In this document: positions 16,812-25,471 of the stretch, in pieces
Numbering within the stretch: the stretch's first letter is position 1
Layout: the number at the start of each line of letters is the position of its first letter
NCBI RefSeq assembly: GCF_014649495.1
Contig: NZ_BMTD01000003.1
Span: 310,001-374,000, forward strand
Source of the DNA: Streptomyces filipinensis
Lineage (GTDB): Bacteria; Actinomycetota; Actinomycetes; Streptomycetales; Streptomycetaceae
DNA: 64,000 bases
Reading direction: 5' to 3'
Program-made: the position numbers and the translations under genes
Notes under the pieces: generated by a model
Database searches by the model: none
What the model saw: only the letters and a program-made list of their open reading frames with translations
What the model was told of the DNA's origin: nothing

Positions 16812-17518
16812 GTCCTGTCCTCGTTTGTGGCCCGAACGGGCCCTAGGGAGTGTGGGGTTGAGCCTGATCGGCCGAAGATGCCGGGATCGCCGACGTTACC
16901 GACGCCGGGGGTGTGTGTGCTGCCGGGGACGGGGGGCCGGCCCTCCGCCCACGGCCCCCGCGGTGCGCAGAGGCTCTCCAGGTGGCATGCCGCGGGGACA
17001 TCCGGGGCGATGACGTCCGAAAATCGCCACCCATCCGGGTGACCGGTGTTCGTTGACCCGCCCCCGACATCGACGTGGGGCGAGGCCGGCACGACCGCTT
17101 CGAGGCGGGCGAGGTCGGTGCCGGGCCCGGCTCGGGGGCGTCGGGCCGGTCTCCGTAGAGCGTCCGGCCGACGTCGCGGGCGGCGGCGTGGGGGCGTCGC
17201 GGGCGGCATGGTCGTCGAGGTGCGCCGGGGTGTTCGTGCGTACCGCGCAGCGCCGGTGATGGTCTGGCCGTCACGCTCATACGCCCCCTCCGGCCGTCGG
17301 CGCGCTTCACCCTAGGGACAACCCGTCGGGTTTGTCGCGGGGTTCGGTGAGCGCTGGCCCTGGGGCACGTGGGCGTGATAGGGGCCGCCGGGTCCGGCGT
17401 TCCCCTGTGACGTCGGACCGCGGCGGCTCTTCGTTCTGCGCCCGTCGTGGGCCGTGTGTCACTCGCCCGGCGAACTCGGCGGGCGCGAGGGGCGCTTATC
17501 GGCCACTGCGCTCGTCGG
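16812..17518. other. Long gene-free stretch
   Basis: 707 bp with only Arg/Pro-rich open frames on both strands and no gene recognised. It must contain the promoter of the 110-aa gene (minus strand). Possibly a decayed gene; no residual domain could be identified. Confidence 0.4.
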
Positions 17519-18154
17519 TCAGTCGAAGCGGAGGGCGCCGGTGCGGGTGCGCTTCACCTCGAAGAGGTCGGGATGGCCGGCCAGCACCCGGAAACTGTCG
17601 AAGAGTCGGGCCGCGTCGGCGCCGCGCGGGATCGCGCGCAGTACGGGCCCGAACCAGACCGTGCCGTCGATGTGCAGGGTCGGTGTGCCCACGTAGCCGC
17701 CGGAGTCCGGCTCGGTGCCGGCCGTGTGGCTGCGGCGCACGGCGGCGTCGTGCGACGGGTCGTGGGCGGCGGCCGACAGCTCGGCGGGCAGCCCGAGTTC
17801 GGCCAGCGACTCGGTGATCACCTGGTCGAAGTCCTCGGTGCCGCGTTCGTGGATGCGGGTGCCGAACGCGGTGTACAGGTCGCGCAGCACCTCCTCGCCG
17901 TGCCGTTCGGCGGCGGCCACGGCGACCCGCACCGGGCCGATCGACCGGTCCACCAGATCCCGGTACCAGTCGGGGAGTTCGTTGCCCGTGTTGTGCAGAT
18001 ACAGGCTCATCACCCGGAACCGGAGGTCGAGCGGGCGCAGGCGCTCGACCTCCAGCAGCCAGCGGGAGGTGATCCAGGCGAAGGGGCAGGCCGGGTCGAA
18101 GAAGAAGTCGATCCGGGTCGGGGCGGGCTCGGTGGCGGTGTCGCGGTGCGTCAT
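17519..18154 (-). CDS. DsbA-family / mycothiol-dependent nitroreductase-like protein
   Basis: 211 aa from ATG at 18154. It opens with IDFFFDPACPFAWITSRWLLEVE, closely like the Rv2466c/FrnE-type thioredoxin-fold proteins of actinomycetes. The active-site position reads C23-P-F-A, so the second Cys of the CPWC motif in Rv2466c is absent; a monothiol, mycothiol-dependent mechanism is inferred. GYVGTPTLHI carries the cis-Pro loop of thioredoxin folds. The gene lies 55 bp downstream of a frameshifted ECF sigma factor on the same strand, and the shifted sigma frame runs in-frame into this gene. Role: thiol-redox enzyme or isomerase, not more exactly known. Confidence 0.8.
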   Translation of the reverse strand: MTHRDTATEPAPTRIDFFFDPACPFAWITSRWLLEVERLRPLDLRFRVMSLYLHNTGNELPDWYRDLVDRSIGPVRVAVAAAERHGEEVLRDLYTAFGTRIHERGTEDFDQVITESLAELGLPAELSAAAHDPSHDAAVRRSHTAGTEPDSGGYVGTPTLHIDGTVWFGPVLRAIPRGADAARLFDSFRVLAGHPDLFEVKRTRTGALRFD

Positions 18155-18209
18155 ACAGATGACGGTAGTCCCGCATTGGCGCAGTGTCCCGCCCCAATGT
18201 CTCCTTTGA

Positions 18210-19168
18210 TCACTGGTCCAATTTTTCGGTGCGGCCGGTCTCCGCAGGCCCGGCCGAGTACTCCGGGTCCACGACGGCGATCCGCGTCCGGCGTAGGTGT
18301 TCGGGCTCCGCCACGACGTCGATCCGGGTGATCCGGCCGGCCGTGCCGAAGGCGAAGGCCAGGACCAGCCGCGGCCGCCCGTGCGGCGCCATGACCAGGC
18401 CGAACTCCCCGTCCAGCAGGGCGACTCCGGTGAACCGGGCGCGGGCCACGGCCGCCTGGCGCCCTGGGCGACGGGCTCGGCGCCGCGCACCGTGATCGGC
18501 TGGGGTGTGGGTACGACCAGTGCGTCGGCGTGCAGCACCACGTCCGGGTCGAGCAGGGCGACCAGGGCCGTGAAGTCGCCGCCGCGGGTGGCGGCGAGGA
18601 ACGCCTCGACGGCCCGGTGGCGGCGTGCGGCGTCGGCGGCGCGCGCGGGCGGCCGGCCCTGGACCCGGCGGCGGGCCCGGCTGGCCAGCTGTCGGGTGGC
18701 GGCCGGGGTCTTCTCGATCAGCGGGGCGATCTCCTCGAACGGCACGGCGAACATGTCGTGCAGTACGAAGGCGACCCGCTCGGCCGGGCCGAGGGTGTCG
18801 AGGACGACCAGCAGCGCGACGCCGACCTCGTCGGCCAGCAGCGCCTCCCGGGCGGGGTCGCCGGCCTCGGCGGGGACCGGCGGGGTGTCGTGGTCGTGGT
18901 CGTAGGCGTCGAGGAAGTCCTCGCGGCGGTTGCGCCGGGCCCGCAGCAGGTTGAGGCAGACCCGGGTCACCACGGTGGTCAGCCAGCCGGTGAGGTTCCG
19001 CACCGCGTCGAGGTCGGCCTGCCGGGCCCGCAGCCAGGCCTCCTGCAGAGCGTCGTCGGCCTCGGCGGCCGAGCCGAGCAGCCGGTGGGCCACGGCCGTC
19101 AGATGCGCCCGGTCCGCCTCGAAGCGCGCCGCGAGCCGCCGCTCGGTGTCCCCCGTGAAGTCGTCCAC
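18210..19168 (-). pseudogene. ECF41/SigJ-like RNA polymerase sigma factor, frameshifted
   Basis: GTG at 19168 with GGGGGAGAA upstream. Region 2 (DRAHLTAVAHRLLGSAAEADDALQEAWLR and on) and region 4 (LLVVLDTLGPAERVAFVLHDMF...) are intact, followed by a SnoaL-like domain characteristic of ECF41/SigJ sigma factors. At about 18461-18470 the frame breaks: up to AEPVAQGA it is in one frame, while the family-like continuation RQAAVARARFTGVALLDGE is in another and ends at 18210. A 5-nt insertion (CAGGG) or a 1-nt deletion would explain it. ECF41 factors are controlled by their C-terminal domain, so loss of it could give an unregulated factor. A sequencing error is possible. Confidence 0.75.
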
Positions 19169-19295
19169 TTCTCCCCCGTCCCCCTCCGGCGAGCCTGGCG
19201 GCTCGCGCCCGTCCGGGGCCTACCAAACGCCAATCCGACCGGAAGATCAACTGTCGCCGGCCGCTCCGCGGGGTTCGCTCGGTGGGGAGCCGGGG

Positions 19296-20312
19296 TCAGC
19301 CGGTCGGTCTCGCCGCCTCGTCCGCCAGGCGGATCAGGTCGGCGAGCGGCAGCGAGCCGGCGGCCCGGCGCTCCCGTGCGAACCGGTCGGCGAGGCGCTG
19401 GAGCAGTTCGTTCAGCGGGGTCGGTACGCCGTGCAGCCGGCCCAGCAGGACGATCTCCCCGTTGAGGTAGTCGGCCTCGATGGTGCCGGTGCCCCGGGCG
19501 AGGGACTGCCAGGAGGAACCGCCGCCGCGCGGACCGCCGTCCAGCGGCACGAGGGTGACCTTGCCGTCGCGCGCCGCGCGCTCCTCCGCGGCGCTCGGGT
19601 ACCCGATCCCGGCGGCGGCGAGGACGGCGGTCCCCTCGGCCCGCACGCGTGCGTACAGCGCCTGGGCGGGCTCGGTGTCGCGGGTTCCGGTCAGCGCCTC
19701 GATGGCGTTGCTGAGGTTCGCCAGCAGCTTGGCGTACCGCCAGCGGGCCACGTCGGGCACGACCGGTGCCTCGAAGCGGGCGTCCGCCAGGTCGGCGGCG
19801 ATCCGGCGGGCGGTGTCGTCGGTGCCGTGCGGAAGGCGGCCGAGGTGCAGGATGCCGGTGAGCGGGCTGCCGGCGGCGGAGACGACGCCGGGCTCCTCGA
19901 AGGCCGAGGGCAGCCAGACGCAGACGCCGTACACCCGACGGAAGCGGCGCAGTGCCAGCCGTCCGCTCTCCACGCCGTTCTGCAGGCACACCAGCGGCAG
20001 CCGTTCGGCCGCCGTGCCACCGCCCGCGACGGGGGCGTCGGCCCAGGCCTCCAGGGCGGACACGGTGTCCTGCGTCTTCACGGCGAGGACGAGGACGTCG
20101 TCGGGGCGCAGCCCGCCGAGCGGCCCGGGCCCGTCGACGGCGGGCAGCCGGTACGTCGACTCCCCTTCCGGGACGCGCAGTCGCAGCCCGTGCTCCGCCA
20201 GTTCCGCCAGATGCCTGCCGCGAGCGACCAGGACGACCTCACGCCCGGCCTGGGCCAGCCGTCCGCCGACGGTCCCGCCGACCGCTCCCGCCCCGATGAT
20301 GATGTAGCGCAC
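19296..20312 (-). CDS. 2-dehydropantoate 2-reductase family protein (PanE/ApbA-like)
   Basis: 338 aa. The NAD(P)-binding motif GAGAVGG is at residues 7-13 of MRYIIIGAGAVGG, and the family's catalytic Lys region LAVKTQDT follows at about residue 75. A second conserved Lys/Asn region (RYAKLLANLSNAIEALTG) marks the C-terminal domain. PanE reduces ketopantoate for coenzyme A synthesis; Streptomyces have several paralogues, and this one lies outside any pantothenate cluster, so its true substrate may differ. It is divergent from the transglutaminase gene, sharing an 81-bp promoter region that contains a MerR-like dyad. Confidence 0.82.
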   Translation of the reverse strand: MRYIIIGAGAVGGTVGGRLAQAGREVVLVARGRHLAELAEHGLRLRVPEGESTYRLPAVDGPGPLGGLRPDDVLVLAVKTQDTVSALEAWADAPVAGGGTAAERLPLVCLQNGVESGRLALRRFRRVYGVCVWLPSAFEEPGVVSAAGSPLTGILHLGRLPHGTDDTARRIAADLADARFEAPVVPDVARWRYAKLLANLSNAIEALTGTRDTEPAQALYARVRAEGTAVLAAAGIGYPSAAEERAARDGKVTLVPLDGGPRGGGSSWQSLARGTGTIEADYLNGEIVLLGRLHGVPTPLNELLQRLADRFARERRAAGSLPLADLIRLADEAARPTG

Positions 20313-20353
20313 GGAGCAGAGCCTCGCACACGCGGGTCAGGCGGGCACGGGTG

Positions 20354-20376
20354 CTTGACCTTGCCCCCGGGTCAAG
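20354..20376 (+). promoter_or_regulatory. MerR-type operator/promoter candidate
   Basis: Inverted repeat CTTGACC-N9-GGTCAAG, overlapping a second dyad CCTTG...CAAGG. The left arm contains a TTGACC -35 box on the + strand, facing the transglutaminase gene. This is the architecture of MerR-family promoters, in which the dyad lies in an over-long spacer. No clear -10 box is visible, and no merR gene is in the window. Confidence 0.4.
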
Positions 20377-20393
20377 GAGAAGCGTGCGGGGAC

Positions 20394-21258
20394 ATGGACG
20401 ACTTCTCTCTGCGGCACACGCCGTACAGCGACCCGGGTGACCTGGACGCCGCCGCCCTGCCCCGCGGTCCGCGCCGGCTCGCGGAGCTGGTGCGCGGGCT
20501 GGTCCTGCACCGGCTGGAGGGGGAGCGGTTCGGGTACACCATCCCGGGGGAACGGCTGCACCACGACGCCGAGTCCCGGTACGTCACGGAGATCCTGCGC
20601 ATCCTGCGCGAGCGCGGAACCGGCCCGCTCACCGAGGAACGCCCCTACGACCAGCGCTTCGTCGGCACGTGCCGGGACTTCGCGCTGCTGCTGTGCTCCC
20701 TGCTGCGGACCACCGGCACCCCGGCCCGCGTGCGGGGCGGCTACGCCACCTACTTCGTCGCCGGTTTCCACGACGACCACTGGGTGACCGAGTACCAACT
20801 CCCGGACGGCACCTGGCGGCTGGCCGATCCGCAGGTCCTCCACCCCAGCTACGGCGTGCCGTTCGATGCGCTGGACGTGCCCCGGGACCGGTTCCTCGTC
20901 GCCGGGCAGGCGTGGCGGGCCTGCCGGGCCGGGGAGGCGGACTGGGACACCTTCGGCGTCTGGGTCGTGCCGGGCCTGCGCGGCCTGGATCCGGTGGCGC
21001 ACGCCGTCGTCCTGGATCTGGCCGCCCGGACCGGCACCGAACCGCTGCCCTGGGACGACTGGAGCCCGTGGGACGGTCACCTCGCCGAGGACGACGTCGC
21101 GCTGCTCGACACGGTGGCGGCGGCCGGCACCGAGGGGGAGCTGCGCCGCCTGAGCACCGACCCGCGGCTGGCCGTCCCCCCGCGAGATCCTGTCCCACGC
21201 GCCGTTCCTCGGTCCGCGGACCGTCAGGCTCCCTCGGCCGTCAGCTCGACGAGCTTGA
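20394..21258 (+). pseudogene. Transglutaminase-like domain protein with frameshift near the 3' end
   Basis: ATG at 20394 with AAGGAGA upstream. The papain-like transglutaminase triad is visible: C93 in VGTCRDFALLLCSLLR, His in FHDDHWVTEY and Asp in WRLADPQ. The frame is good until a run of six C at 21176-21181; removing one C restores REILSHAPFLGPRTVRLP, a family-like ending, with a stop at 21258. As sequenced, the frame instead runs to 21461 through the convergent DUF1697 gene. A homopolymer error or a genuine 1-nt slip is likely; only the last 25 or so residues are affected, so the enzyme may still work. Such bacterial proteins are peptidase or amidase-like; the substrate is unknown. Confidence 0.7.
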
Positions 21259-21775
21259 GCACGGTGTTCCAGTTCCGGCTCGTGGCGATCAGGCCCTGGG
21301 TCAGGCGCGGGCGGGACAGGGCCTCGGCGAGCTTGGAGCGGCCGAGGCCCTCGGGGGCGTACAGGTACAGGCAGCGGTCGCCGAGGCGGAACTCCTCGGG
21401 GACGAACGCCGCGGCGTCGATGCCGGCGAAGCGGTCCGGGGCGACCGGTGCGGAGAAGTAGGTGACGTGCAGTTGCTTGGGCTGCAGCTCGGCGGCCGGG
21501 AACGGGCAGGCCTCGGCGACCGTCTCCAGATAGGCGTGGTCGCGCACGAGCACGCCGACCGGGAAGCCGAACCGCTCCTCGATCGCCCCGCTCAACTCCG
21601 CCGCGAGCGACTCCTCGTCGCCCTGGCCGGTGGTGAACACGGCTTGGCCGCTCTGCAGATGGGTCCGTACGCCGGTGTGGCCGAGGCCGGTCAGCAGCGC
21701 GCGGAGGTCGGCCATGGGCACCTTCTTGCTGCCGCCGACGTTGATTCCGCGCAACAGCGCCGCATAGGTCGTCAT
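21224..21775 (-). CDS. DUF1697 domain-containing protein
   Basis: 183 aa. The N-terminal phrase YAALLRGINVGGSKKVPMADLRALL is the hallmark of DUF1697, followed by VRTHLQSGQAVF. The family is widespread in bacteria and has no proven function. It is a cytoplasmic alpha/beta protein without signal or membrane segments. Its 3' end overlaps the corrected transglutaminase gene by about 35 bp (convergent). A perfect 14-bp hairpin lies 15 bp upstream of its start. Confidence 0.85.
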   Translation of the reverse strand: MTTYAALLRGINVGGSKKVPMADLRALLTGLGHTGVRTHLQSGQAVFTTGQGDEESLAAELSGAIEERFGFPVGVLVRDHAYLETVAEACPFPAAELQPKQLHVTYFSAPVAPDRFAGIDAAAFVPEEFRLGDRCLYLYAPEGLGRSKLAEALSRPRLTQGLIATSRNWNTVLKLVELTAEGA

Positions 21776-21790
21776 CCGGCCACCCTAAGG

Positions 21791-21827
21791 CGGCCGTCGT
21801 GCCCCGTGGGGGCGGGCACGACGGCCG
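21791..21827. terminator. Perfect 14-bp hairpin between mgt and the DUF1697 gene
   Basis: CGGCCGTCGTGCCC, 9-nt loop, GGGCACGACGGCCG. On the minus strand it follows mgt by about 245 bp and precedes the DUF1697 start by only 15 bp. It could end mgt transcription or be a structured 5' element of the DUF1697 mRNA. No T-run is visible. Confidence 0.5.
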
Positions 21828-22071
21828 GGCCCGCACGGGGCGGGGCTGCGCGAAACTCTCGCCGATCACCGGGCACTGGATCAACCTCTACACGCTCCTG
21901 TGACTTGTTCAACAAAGTTTCGTCATCACAAACCGCCGCGCTGGCGGCGGAACGGACAGCCCATGTCCTCCATGCGGCAGGGCCCCCGCGCACGTGCGCG
22001 ACTGCGGGTGAGGGTGCGGATGCGTGGAGGCCGGTCGCGCCCACGCGGCGGTGAGACGCGGACCAGGTGAC

Positions 22072-23277
22072 CTACTTCCCCGTCCCGCCCACCAGTTCCG
22101 CCTCGATGAGGTCCGCCGCCCGGTGGGTGCCTCCTTCCCGGGCCATCTCCGCCTGGATCTCCTTCAGGCGGCCGGCCACGTCCGGGTCGTCCGCGAGGGC
22201 GAGCGCGGCCTCGCGGAGGCGCTCGGCGGTGGCCTCCTCGGTGTCCAGCCGCCGGGCGACGCCGAGGCCCTGGAGCATGTCGGCGTTGCCGAACTGGTCG
22301 GCGGCCTGCGGTACGGCGATCATCGGCGTGGCGGTGGCCAGCCCCTCCTGGCTGCCGCCCGCCCCGGCGTGCGTGACGAACAGGTCGGCCTGCCGCAGGA
22401 CCGCCAACTGCGGTACCCAGCTGTGCACTTCCACGTTGTCCGGTACGTCGCCCAGCTCGGCGGCGTCCACGTGCCGGCCGATCTGGAGGACCAGGTGCCA
22501 GCCGGGCAGGTCGGCGAAGGCGCGGACGCACTCCCGGTAGAAGGCGGGCTGCTTGGTGAAGGCCGAGCCCAGCGAGACCAGCGCCACCTTCTCGGCACCG
22601 GGGGGCCGCTGCCAGCCGCCCTGGTCGGAACGCTCGCCCTGACAGGCGCCGACGAAGGTGTACACCCGCTGGTCGACCCGGTCGGCGTGCGGCTGCAACG
22701 CCTTCGGGATGAGGACGATCGAACGCGACGGGTGGCCGGCGAACCGGTCCGGGTGCTGGGTGATCCCGTTCTCCCGCAGCCATGCCTCGAACCGTGCGTA
22801 GTACGCCTGTCCGCGCGGGGTCTTCCTCGGCTCGGCCCACATCGGCTCGGCCACCTCCTCCTCGGAGCCCTCCCAGGCCACGAGGTTCGGGGAGAGGGAG
22901 ACCGCCGGGACGCCCCAGCGGTGGGCCAGTACACGGGCCGGATAGGAGGCGATGTCGTGCAGGACGAGGTCGGGTTCGTCGCCGGCGTAGGCGTCGACGA
23001 GCTGTGGGAGCGCCTGGACGGCGTCCGCCAGGAACGGCTCCACGTTGTCCAGCAGCGTGGTCCCCCAGGCCTCCGGGTCGGCGTCGGGTCCGGGCAGTGT
23101 CGAGGTGTAGGGCACGGGCCGGGCCCCGGTGGCGGCCACCTTCTCGGCGAACGCCGGCGGGATGGCGTACGTGACCCGGTGGCCCCGGGCGACGAGTTCG
23201 CGGATCACCTCCAGGCTGGGGTTCACGTGGCCGTGCGCGGCGATGGAGAACATGGCGATGTGGGCGGGAGTGGTCAT
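22072..23277 (-). CDS. mgt: Macrolide-inactivating glycosyltransferase (OleD/Mgt-like, GT1)
   Basis: 401 aa, strikingly like OleD of S. antibioticus along the entire length as I remember it: [15 protein letters not shown] with the catalytic His at the N-terminus (H15 here), the acceptor-side Asp region [16 protein letters not shown], and the donor-binding signature from H303 ([16 protein letters not shown]). Family enzymes transfer glucose from UDP-glucose to macrolides and other phenolics, conferring resistance. There is no signal peptide, unlike OleD-linked secretion systems, and no macrolide cluster nearby, so it is probably a general detoxification enzyme. Its promoter contains a TetR-type palindrome (23292-23310), so induction by a ligand is likely. 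Confidence 0.9.
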   Translation of the reverse strand: MTTPAHIAMFSIAAHGHVNPSLEVIRELVARGHRVTYAIPPAFAEKVAATGARPVPYTSTLPGPDADPEAWGTTLLDNVEPFLADAVQALPQLVDAYAGDEPDLVLHDIASYPARVLAHRWGVPAVSLSPNLVAWEGSEEEVAEPMWAEPRKTPRGQAYYARFEAWLRENGITQHPDRFAGHPSRSIVLIPKALQPHADRVDQRVYTFVGACQGERSDQGGWQRPPGAEKVALVSLGSAFTKQPAFYRECVRAFADLPGWHLVLQIGRHVDAAELGDVPDNVEVHSWVPQLAVLRQADLFVTHAGAGGSQEGLATATPMIAVPQAADQFGNADMLQGLGVARRLDTEEATAERLREAALALADDPDVAGRLKEIQAEMAREGGTHRAADLIEAELVGGTGK

Positions 23278-23286
23278 GACGCCGAG

Positions 23287-23314
23287 ACTAGACGAGACGA
23301 TACGTCTCGTTCAA
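23287..23314 (-). promoter_or_regulatory. mgt promoter with embedded TetR-type operator
   Basis: On the minus strand, -35 TTGAAC (23309-23314), a 16-bp spacer and -10 TCTAGT (23287-23292), placing the start of transcription only a few bases before the mgt ATG. The spacer is filled by a perfect palindrome ACGAGACG-ATA-CGTCTCGT (23292-23310), typical of TetR-family operators. Binding there would block RNA polymerase. No tetR gene adjoins. Confidence 0.6.
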
Positions 23315-23348
23315 TTTCTTTTCCCGTTCGCCCGCCGGCCCTCCCCGT

Positions 23349-24638
23349 TCAGCGCTGATAGCGGGCCAGGACCTGGTTGCCGTCCTTCACCAGGCGTCTG
23401 CGCAGCTCGGCGAGGCCGATCGCGCCGCTGTAGTACTCCTGGAAGGCCGGGGTGGCCACCTTGTCCTTCCACTCGGGGTACCCGCGGACGGACTGGGCGG
23501 GCGCCGGGCTCAGACGGGCGGCGAGGGCCGTGCCGGTGGCCCAGCCGTTCTCCGTGGTGTGCAGGGCGGGGTCCTTCAGCGCCTGGGTGCCGGTGGGCAG
23601 CATCCAGTCGCCGAGCGCGAGGCGGACCATGTTCTTCGGCCGCAGCAGGAAGTCGATGAACGCGGCGGCTTCCTTCTTGTGCGGGCAGTCGGCGGAGACG
23701 GACAGGGTCTGCGGGCTGACGCCCTGGGTGAGCCCGGACGCTCCCGCGGGAGCGGGCAGCACCTCCCAGCGGAAGCCTTCGGGTGCCTGCTGCACGATCT
23801 GCTGGCGGTAGGAGAAGCCCAGCGGGACCATCGCGTACCGGCCGCCGAAGAAGCCGGGCAGGGTGTCCGAGCCGCCGCTGCCCAGCGTCGAGGCGGGGGC
23901 GCTGCGGTCGACGGCGACCTGGGCGTGGACCGTGCTCGGCACGACCGCGTCACCGGAGGTGAAGCGTACGGTCACCCTGCCGTCCGCCTCCCGGTGGAAG
24001 AGCCTGCCGCCCGCCGACAGGGAGAGGTTGAGCGTGGCGGAGACGGGCTCCTTCAGCGGCCAGGCCACGCCGTACCTGCCGGGCCCGCTCAGCCTCTTCG
24101 CCACCTGCCGGAACTCCGCCCAGCTCCAGGGATGCCCGGCGGTCGGGATGCGCACCTTCGCCGAGCGCAGCCAGGTGGCGTTGGCGATCAGCACCCGGGG
24201 TTCCTGGAGGAACGGCACCCCGTAGACGCCCCGCCCGAAGGTGGCCGTCTCCCAACTCGCCTGCGGTATGTCCGCCCTGAGGCGCGCCGGCAGCAGATCG
24301 GTCAGGTCGGCGAGGTAGCCGCCGTAGGCGAAGTCGGCCAGGTCGTCGGAGGCGTCGTGGATGACGTCCGGTGCCTCGCCGCCCTCGAAGGAGGTGAGCA
24401 GCTGGTCGTGGACGCTGTCCCAGCTTCCCTGGACGTACGCGACCCTGACGTCCGGGTGGCTCGCGTTCCACTCCCTGACCAGGGCCTTGTTCGCGGCGAC
24501 GGACTCCTGCTGCCAGGCGAGGGACTGGAAGCGCAGGGTGATCGGGCCGCCGGCGCGCCGGCCCGGTGCCGAGCAGCTCGCGAGCAGCAGCACGACGACG
24601 AGGAGGAACGCGCGCGCCAGGGGCCTGCGGGTCCTCAT
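23349..24638 (-). CDS. ABC transporter extracellular solute-binding lipoprotein (sugar type)
   Basis: 429 aa from ATG at 24638. A lipoprotein signal runs to LLLASC, with the Cys at residue 22. The mature protein matches family 1 solute-binding proteins: ITLRFQSLAWQQESVAANKALVREW, GGEAPDVIHDASDDLADFA, and late GVSPQTLSVSADCPHKKEAAAFIDFLLRP. It should capture a sugar or oligosaccharide for the two permeases upstream. The start overlaps the stop of the preceding permease by one base (TGATG). No ATPase is encoded; as in many Streptomyces sugar systems a shared MsiK-type ATPase elsewhere is assumed. Ligand unknown. Confidence 0.9.
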   Translation of the reverse strand: MRTRRPLARAFLLVVVLLLASCSAPGRRAGGPITLRFQSLAWQQESVAANKALVREWNASHPDVRVAYVQGSWDSVHDQLLTSFEGGEAPDVIHDASDDLADFAYGGYLADLTDLLPARLRADIPQASWETATFGRGVYGVPFLQEPRVLIANATWLRSAKVRIPTAGHPWSWAEFRQVAKRLSGPGRYGVAWPLKEPVSATLNLSLSAGGRLFHREADGRVTVRFTSGDAVVPSTVHAQVAVDRSAPASTLGSGGSDTLPGFFGGRYAMVPLGFSYRQQIVQQAPEGFRWEVLPAPAGASGLTQGVSPQTLSVSADCPHKKEAAAFIDFLLRPKNMVRLALGDWMLPTGTQALKDPALHTTENGWATGTALAARLSPAPAQSVRGYPEWKDKVATPAFQEYYSGAIGLAELRRRLVKDGNQVLARYQR

Positions 24639-25471
24639 CAGCTCTTCACCGCCCCGGCGAGCAGGCCGGCCGTGATCCTCCGCTGCACCAGGGCGAAGAC
24701 GGCCAGCGAGGGAAGCGTGGCGAGGAACGCCGCGGCGGCCAGCGGGCCCAGGTCGGCCACACCCTCCGCGCCGATGAAGTGGGTGAGGACGACCGGCAGG
24801 GTCTGCCTGCCGGGACTCTTGAGGAGCACCAGCGCGAAGAAGAACTCGTTCCACGCGGTGACGAACGCGAACAGCGCCGTCGCCGCGATGCCCGGCGCGA
24901 GCAGCGGCGCCGTCACCGACACGAGGGTGCGCAGCCGCCCGGCGCCGTCGACGGCCGCCGCCTCCTCCAGTTCGGCGGGAACGGCCCGCACATGGCCGAC
25001 GAGCATCCACAGCGCGAACGGCAGCGCCCACACCACGTACACCACCACCAGCCCGGTCAGGGAGTCGACGAGGCGCAGGTTCTTCAGTACCAGGAAGAGC
25101 GGAATGATCACCAGCACGAAGGGGAAGGCCTGACTGACCACCACCCATCCGGTGGCGGCCCGGGCGAGCCGGGTGCGGTGCCGGGCCATGACGTACGCCA
25201 TGGGCGTCGCGAGCACGACGGCGACGACGGCGGTGGCGAGCGCCACCAGCAGGGAGTTGAGGGCGGCGTGCGCGAGCGGCTGCTCCTGGAAGGCCTGCCG
25301 GACGTTGGCGAGGGTGGGATGGCGCGGGATCCATGTCGGATGCGGACTGCCCAGCTCGCGCGGGGACTTCAGGGCGGTGGAGAGCAGCCACAGGAGCGGG
25401 AAGGCCAGGAAGAGCAGATAGCCGAGCAGGGCGGTGTGCTGTCCGGCGCGTACGATGCGGCGGGTCCTCAT
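24638..25471 (-). CDS. Carbohydrate ABC transporter permease (MalG-like)
   Basis: 277 aa with six hydrophobic segments. N-terminal YLLFLAFPLLWLLSTALKSPREL is typical of MalG/UgpE-type permeases, and the EAA loop reads ELEEAAAVDGAGRLRTLVSVTAPLLAPG. The ATG overlaps the stop of the other permease (ATGA), and its own stop overlaps the binding protein start. The order permease-permease-binding protein is inverted relative to the commoner binding protein-first order. Confidence 0.9.
   Translation of the reverse strand: MRTRRIVRAGQHTALLGYLLFLAFPLLWLLSTALKSPRELGSPHPTWIPRHPTLANVRQAFQEQPLAHAALNSLLVALATAVVAVVLATPMAYVMARHRTRLARAATGWVVVSQAFPFVLVIIPLFLVLKNLRLVDSLTGLVVVYVVWALPFALWMLVGHVRAVPAELEEAAAVDGAGRLRTLVSVTAPLLAPGIAATALFAFVTAWNEFFFALVLLKSPGRQTLPVVLTHFIGAEGVADLGPLAAAAFLATLPSLAVFALVQRRITAGLLAGAVKS

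Noticed and set aside
17046..17315. 89-aa plus-strand frame in the gene-free stretch
   Set aside because: No ribosome binding site, Arg-rich, no homology pattern.
16812..17518. Possible CRISPR or phage remnant in the gene-free stretch
   Set aside because: No regular repeats or spacers and no phage gene signatures.
22024..23358. 444-aa plus-strand frame opposite mgt
   Set aside because: mgt is clearly coding on the minus strand.
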